NCBI GenBank assembly: GCA_947565255.1
Contig: CANOFI010000072.1
Location: 1 to 9,727, forward strand
DNA from: an uncultured Lachnospiraceae bacterium
Lineage (GTDB): Bacteria; Bacillota; Clostridia; Lachnospirales; Lachnospiraceae
DNA: 9,727 bases
Direction: 5' to 3'
How positions within the stretch are numbered: position 1 is the stretch's first letter; every line of letters begins with the position of its first letter. Below are positions 7,021-9,727 of this stretch, one piece after another. A program made the translations under genes and the position numbers. The notes under the pieces were generated by a model. The model saw nothing but the letters and a program-made list of their open reading frames with translations. It was not told where the DNA came from and did no database searches.

Positions 7021-7503
7021 ATGGAATCAAAGCGTGAAGTTGCGGCTGCGCTGTTCCGGGAGGGGTATAATTGTTCCCAGTCGGTGTTTGCTGCATATGC
7101 GGAGGAGTATGGCATAGATAAGGAGACAGCGCTTCGCCTTTCCGCTTCCTTTGGCGGCGGCATGGGGCGTATGCGCGAGGTGTGCGGGGCATTTTCCGGC
7201 ATGCTTATGGTGGCCGGACTGGAGACCGGAGCAACAGAGGGCAGGGATGTGGCAGGAAAAAAGGCAAATTACGATATGGTACAGAAGCTGGCGTCTATTT
7301 ACAGAGAAAAAAACGGCTCAATCTATTGTAAGGATTTGCTGGGACTTGTAAAAAAAGGAGACAGTGCCGCTGAAAAAGAACAAATGTTCGATAATACAAT
7401 GCCGGAAAAACGGACAAAGGAATATTATAAGAAACGACCGTGCCTGGAGTTGATAAAACAGGTGTGCGACATCATTGAGGAGAATGTGCGGGGGAAAAAA
7501 TGA
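7021..7503 (+). CDS. C_GCAxxG_C_C family protein
   Basis: A 160-residue protein of the family named for its cysteine pattern (also called split-Soret cytochrome-like in some databases). Seen: YNCSQSV with C18, FGGGMGRMREVCGAFSGM with C55, YCKDLL with C103, and KKRPC with C141; C149 is extra. These are the spacings the family name describes. The cysteines suggest metal or redox cofactor binding, but no function is established and no CXXCH haem motif is present. No signal peptide or membrane segment is visible, so it is probably cytosolic. ATG 7021 follows AAAGG/GGGG-rich sequence and lies 15 bases after the PurF-like stop, so it reads as the last gene of the operon. Confidence 0.82.
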   Translation: MESKREVAAALFREGYNCSQSVFAAYAEEYGIDKETALRLSASFGGGMGRMREVCGAFSGMLMVAGLETGATEGRDVAGKKANYDMVQKLASIYREKNGSIYCKDLLGLVKKGDSAAEKEQMFDNTMPEKRTKEYYKKRPCLELIKQVCDIIEENVRGKK

Positions 7504-7565
7504 CAGGAATCTGAGGGATACCGTTTTCGAATGTCTGCTGCAGTTCGGGAAAGGATGGATTTCAG

Positions 7566-7608
7566 GAACCTTTTTTCTTTTTTCACATAAATTAAAGAAA
7601 AAAGGTTC
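7566..7608 (+). promoter_or_regulatory. Perfect 15-bp hairpin covering the next ribosome site
   Basis: GAACCTTTTTTCTTT at 7566-7580 is repeated as its exact reverse complement at 7594-7608, with a 13-base loop. The right arm holds the only Shine-Dalgarno-like sequence (AAAAGG, ending at 7605) for ATG 7615, so folding would hide the ribosome site. The stem is AT-rich with a GAACC/GGTTC base and is followed by AATTTT, so a weak terminator for the upstream operon is the other reading. The sequence alone does not decide between them. Confidence 0.5.
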
Positions 7609-7614
7609 AATTTT

Positions 7615-8088
7615 ATGGCATATTCAACCTTCGTGCCGGTCAACGGCACAATTTTCAATATCACAAGCGGCAATGACTGCTGCGTCCAGATGGTCGCGCT
7701 GCGCACCGGAAATGGAATCGTCAATATGATGGTAGACCCGCAGACGATGGTTGTAGACAACCGGCAGCTGCGGCCGGGAATGGAGGTTACGGCCTACTAC
7801 GACGGCAGCCTGCCGGTTCCGTTGATCTTCCCGCCGCAGTACCGCGCTTATCTTGTTGCCCCAAGAGGCAGGAATGAACAGGTCATGCTGAATTACTTTG
7901 GTCGGAATCTGCTGGCGCAGGACCGTTCATTGCAGCTGAATATCGACAGAAATACCGACATCAGAACAGCCAATGGGCAAAGCTTCCATTGCCGGCCTGA
8001 GAATCAGGTGCTGCTGGTATTCTATACCGCGACAACCAGAAGCATTCCGCCGCAGACGACGCCGAGAAGAATGATAGTCCTGTGCTGA
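7615..8088 (+). CDS. Uncharacterised protein, 157 residues
   Basis: I do not recognise a named family. The sequence begins MAYSTFVPVNGTIFNITSGN and ends with TATTRSIPPQTTPRRMIVLC, a pattern I associate with a hypothetical protein common in Clostridia. It is rich in short beta-type segments (VQMVALRT, MEVTAYYDG, YRAYLVAP, NQVLLVFYTATT) separated by proline and glycine turns, which suggests a small beta-barrel or tandem beta domains. Cysteines are C22, C23, one in the SFHCRPEN segment, and the final residue. There is no signal peptide, membrane segment or catalytic motif. ATG 7615 is the first start after the hairpin at 7566-7608. The gene ends 38 bases before a strong terminator and so is probably monocistronic or the end of the operon. 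Confidence 0.7.
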   Translation: MAYSTFVPVNGTIFNITSGNDCCVQMVALRTGNGIVNMMVDPQTMVVDNRQLRPGMEVTAYYDGSLPVPLIFPPQYRAYLVAPRGRNEQVMLNYFGRNLLAQDRSLQLNIDRNTDIRTANGQSFHCRPENQVLLVFYTATTRSIPPQTTPRRMIVLC

Positions 8089-8125
8089 CAGGCATAGGCT
8101 CTGGCTGGTTTGACAGCACCGGCAG

Positions 8126-8166
8126 AAAATCCCCAAAACCGCTGGCAGGCGGGCTTTGGGGATTTT
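8126..8166. terminator. Bidirectional intrinsic terminator
   Basis: AAAATCCCCAAA at 8126-8137 pairs perfectly with TTTGGGGATTTT at 8155-8166 over a 17-base loop, which can add inner CC/GG pairs. The stem has a GC core, and the run of T closing each strand (GATTTT) makes it usable both ways. It sits between the convergent genes ending at 8088 (+) and 8267 (minus), so it probably serves both, though it is about 100 bases beyond the minus-strand stop. Confidence 0.85.
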
Positions 8167-8266
8167 GCATTTGCGAAGCCATAAGCTTTTTCAGGTATCA
8201 AGAAGTCCATTCATTCCTTGCAATCATATACAGGCCATAAAGAGAGGGCATGCATGGGCTTTCTTA

Positions 8267-9148
8267 CTACTCCCGGTAATCCTTTCGGATAAACGGCTTG
8301 TCTATGGCTGTGTCAACTAGAAGGCCATATTTCTTCGGATGCCGGTACGCATTGCCGTGCACTTCGTTCTCGCGGTAGCTGCGAAGCTGCTCCAAATCAA
8401 GTTCCGCAATAAAAATCCCCTCTGTTCCATCTGCCTGTAGGATACAGGCGTCCCGTGAGCCGTCCGATCCGGGCAGGTAAGCCACGCCGTCAAACACGCT
8501 TGAACCGCCGTTGCAGTCGGGAACCGTTTCTGGATAATTACAGGTGGCAATCGCCGTCATATTTTCATAAGCCCTGGCGCGCAGTTGCGAGAGCCGGTTG
8601 ATTTCCATGGGGCAGGCATTGGGCACAAGAATCAGCTCTGCGCCTTTCAGCATTAAAATCCTTGCGCTTTCCGGAAATTCCCGGTCAAAGCAAATCATAG
8701 CGCCGACGCAGACCTTTCCGCAGGCAGTGTCGAGCGTTGTGACACAGAAATCTTCGCCGGGCGTCAAATGCCGTTCCGCATCAAAGTCGCAGGTGTGCAC
8801 TTTGGCATAGACCAGTTTTTGCTCCCCAAACCGGTCAAACACAATAAGCGTATTGCGGGGCGCGTTCGGATACTGCTCCAGCAGCGTTATGCCGATAGCC
8901 ATGTGAAGCTCCCTCGCAAGGTTTCCAAATGCGCGGACAAAATCACTGCCGGCAGAAATTGCCTCTGCCTGCCATTCCCGGACAGGGCGGTCATATATGC
9001 GGTATCCCTGGCTCCACATTTCCGGGAACAGCGCAAGGTCGGCGCCGCATTCTTTGGCTTTTTTGCAATAGTGGATTCCTTTTTTGAGGTTTTCTTCCAA
9101 TGTTATTCCTGGTGCTATTTGTAACAGTGCAAGTTTTAGTAAATTCAT
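8267..9148 (-). CDS. Carbon-nitrogen hydrolase, nitrilase superfamily
   Basis: A 293-residue amidase-type hydrolase. The Glu-Lys-Cys triad is visible: E43 in LALFPEMW, K116 in VYAKVHTCDF and C153 in MICFDREFPE, with the second glutamate E125 in DAERHLTPGED. The N-terminus NLLKLALLQIAPG is the usual first strand. The substrate is uncertain: length and motifs fit the amidase branches (N-carbamoyl-amine or omega-amide hydrolases) better than true nitrilases. The start at 9148 is chosen over longer options because GGAGGG (9157-9162) lies eight bases upstream and the family N-terminus begins there; the 41 residues of a longer reading do not look like protein. No hydrolase partner is adjacent. Upstream lie a leader ORF and hairpin, and it converges on the terminator at 8126-8166. 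Confidence 0.87.
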   Translation of the reverse strand: MNLLKLALLQIAPGITLEENLKKGIHYCKKAKECGADLALFPEMWSQGYRIYDRPVREWQAEAISAGSDFVRAFGNLARELHMAIGITLLEQYPNAPRNTLIVFDRFGEQKLVYAKVHTCDFDAERHLTPGEDFCVTTLDTACGKVCVGAMICFDREFPESARILMLKGAELILVPNACPMEINRLSQLRARAYENMTAIATCNYPETVPDCNGGSSVFDGVAYLPGSDGSRDACILQADGTEGIFIAELDLEQLRSYRENEVHGNAYRHPKKYGLLVDTAIDKPFIRKDYRE

Positions 9149-9170
9149 TCTCAGAGCCCTCCAAATTCTT

Positions 9171-9198
9171 ATCATACATTTTTTATTCCCGCGGGCAA
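9171..9198 (-). promoter_or_regulatory. Possible proximal promoter of the hydrolase gene
   Basis: On the minus strand TTGCCC (9193-9198) is followed after 16 bases by TATGAT (9171-9176). The -10 is good and the -35 weak. A start near 9164 would leave almost no leader before GGAGGG. The distal promoter at 9434-9462 looks stronger. Confidence 0.3.
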
Positions 9199-9204
9199 CG
9201 AGCA

Positions 9205-9253
9205 AAATGGACATGCGGCGACGCGAAGTTAGTCCTTTAGGGCATGTCCGTTT
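9205..9253 (-). promoter_or_regulatory. Attenuator-like hairpin in the hydrolase leader
   Basis: On the minus strand GGACATGC (from 9249 down to 9242) pairs perfectly with GCATGTCC (9216 down to 9209) over a 25-base loop. Beyond one mismatch, three A-T pairs extend the stem, and ATTTTGC follows the right arm, giving a weak terminator form. It lies between the leader ORF stop (9265) and the hydrolase start (9148), the place where a transcription attenuator would be. A second pairing (9258-9265 with 9354-9361) could compete with early leader translation. Confidence 0.4.
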
Positions 9254-9264
9254 GGCGGCTGCCG

Positions 9265-9369
9265 TTAACAATGTATAAATAATAGATGTAAAGATTTCAG
9301 CATGTGAAGCTTAAAAATCTGGCTGGAAATGGCACCGTCTTCCGTTTTCAATGACGGCAGCGGCATCAT
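9265..9369 (-). CDS. Putative 34-residue leader peptide
   Basis: A short ORF with a textbook start: AGGAGG lies five bases before ATG 9369, and a second ATG follows directly. The peptide begins MMPLPSLKTEDGAISSQ and ends LHLLFIHC before TAA at 9265-9267. It is downstream of a sigma-A promoter and upstream of a hairpin and the hydrolase gene. That arrangement is typical of leader peptides that control a downstream gene through ribosome position, but I recognise no known leader. There is no marked run of one amino acid; leucine and histidine are frequent near the end (H22, H28, H33). It could instead be the surviving 5' end of a lost gene. Confidence 0.45.
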   Translation of the reverse strand: MMPLPSLKTEDGAISSQIFKLHMLKSLHLLFIHC

Positions 9370-9433
9370 GTAAGCCTCCTGCTGTGTTTGTGTGGTTAAT
9401 ATCTTTTTGTAAGGTGTGATATTTCATGATGGT

Positions 9434-9462
9434 AGTGTAGCAGTTTTATGATTTTTTGTCAA
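9434..9462 (-). promoter_or_regulatory. Sigma-A promoter driving the leader and hydrolase
   Basis: On the minus strand a consensus TTGACA (9457-9462) is followed after 17 bases by TACACT (9434-9439), which matches TATAAT at the key T-A and final T positions. Transcription would start near 9427, about 58 bases before the leader ATG at 9369 and 280 bases before the hydrolase start. Confidence 0.65.
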
Positions 9463-9492
9463 TTTATATAACTTCTGGCTGGATGGAGTTCA

Positions 9493-9522
9493 AGAGCGTG
9501 AATGAATTTTCAGACACGCTCT
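9493..9522. repeat. 8-bp perfect inverted repeat
   Basis: AGAGCGTG (9493-9500) and CACGCTCT (9515-9522) are exact reverse complements separated by 14 AT-rich bases. There is no T-run suited to a terminator on either side. On the minus strand the unit reads AGAGCGTGTCTGAAAATTCA, which resembles an insertion-sequence end or a small palindromic repeat more than a terminator. No transposase is beside it. Confidence 0.45.
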
Positions 9523-9601
9523 AGGAGCCCAAGAGGTATGCATTGCGCAGCATGGTTGACATAAAATAACTTTCAAACGCACTCCAGGGTTCGAAAAGCA
9601 T
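9521..9601 (-). other. 26-codon ORF, possible gene remnant
   Basis: On the minus strand, ATG at 9601 opens a frame reading MLFEPWSAFESYFMSTMLRN and so on to TAG at 9521-9523. The amino-acid mix looks protein-like, but a stop lies directly before the ATG and no ribosome site is visible. The stop overlaps the inverted repeat. It may be the C-terminal scrap of a decayed gene, possibly a transposase, but no family can be named. Confidence 0.2.
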
Positions 9602-9684
9602 TTAGTGAATCAGATATTAATTCGCAATATGTGCACTGTTCATCCGCCATATACGAATGAAGCTATTTTGAGGATATTCAGAAA

Positions 9685-9727
9685 ATGGCGGCTATCACGC
9701 CCACAGATACCCCTTATCTGAAAACAG
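9685..9727 (+). CDS. Start of a possible gene cut by the window edge
   Basis: ATG 9685 opens a frame reading MAAITPTDTPYLKT to the window edge. GAGG lies 11 bases upstream, a rather long spacing. The same frame is open back to the TGA at 9658-9660 (SYFEDIQK before the Met), so an upstream start lost by rearrangement is possible. The PTDTP segment recalls the N-terminal part of some phage major capsid proteins, but 14 residues cannot support a family call. Confidence 0.25.
   Translation, partial: MAAITPTDTPYLKT

Larger units (their letters stand above)
9463..9684. other. Region without a convincing gene
   Basis: About 220 bases between the minus-strand promoter and the right-edge ORF (over 300 bases counted from the leader ORF). 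It holds an 8-bp inverted repeat (9493-9522), a 26-codon minus-strand ORF (9521-9601) and a lone TTGACA on the + strand near 9556 without a matching -10. Stops occur in all long frames. No tRNA fold was found, despite a GGTTCGAA at 9588-9595. Confidence 0.5.

Noticed and set aside
9188..9195. CCCGCGGG palindrome as a terminator
   Set aside because: Only eight bases with no loop, and followed by A rather than T on the transcribed strand.
8267..9271. Longer 334-residue start for the nitrilase-family gene
   Set aside because: The extra 41 residues are Arg/Lys-rich and unlike the family, run through the leader hairpin, and lack a ribosome site. ATG 9148 has GGAGGG at ideal spacing.
9553..9585. 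TTGACA on the + strand as a promoter for the right-edge ORF
   Set aside because: No acceptable -10 box 16-18 bases downstream.
9570..9605. Possible tRNA 3' part (GGTTCGAA)
   Set aside because: The flanking bases do not form a T-stem, and no acceptor, D or anticodon arm can be found on either side.
1..9727. CRISPR array, toxin-antitoxin or defence system
   Set aside because: No spaced direct repeats, no cas or nuclease motifs, and the gene content is metabolic.

Overview
The window looks like chromosomal DNA of a Clostridia-class Bacillota, most like Lachnospiraceae. The basis is strong AGGAGG-type ribosome sites, tight same-strand gene packing, and protein sequences that read as clostridial folate, tRNA-modification and C_GCAxxG_C_C family members. 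The assignment rests on recognition, not on a search.

Bases 1-103 hold an odd junction: the N-terminus of a sugar/nucleoside-type ABC ATPase in one frame, next to a short tail of another reading frame. From 104 to 7503 six genes run on the + strand with small gaps or overlaps and form a probable operon. The first two are a TrmR-like O-methyltransferase and a TrhP-like U32 protein, which would act together on the tRNA wobble uridine. Three folate genes follow: FolC carrying a C-terminal HD phosphohydrolase domain, FolP, and a FolB-FolK fusion. Together they cover dihydroneopterin to polyglutamylated folate. FolE and pABA synthesis are not in the window. Next is a PurF-like phosphoribosyltransferase that has lost its glutaminase catalytic residues but keeps the PRPP loop and four likely Fe-S cysteines. 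A small cysteine-motif protein (C_GCAxxG_C_C family) ends the run.

An unrecognised 157-residue protein (7615-8088) lies behind a perfect 15-bp hairpin that covers its ribosome-binding site. A strong bidirectional terminator (8126-8166) separates it from a convergent nitrilase-superfamily hydrolase (8267-9148, minus strand). The hydrolase has a long leader with a good sigma-A promoter, a 34-residue leader ORF behind a perfect Shine-Dalgarno, and an attenuator-like stem. From about 9463 to the end there is no convincing complete gene: an 8-bp inverted repeat, a 26-codon ORF and the start of a possible gene at the right edge suggest remnants of accessory or mobile DNA.

The points most worth a second look are the glutaminase-dead PurF homologue, the FolC-HD fusion with an internal start and a CxxC insertion, and the leader/attenuator arrangement upstream of the hydrolase.
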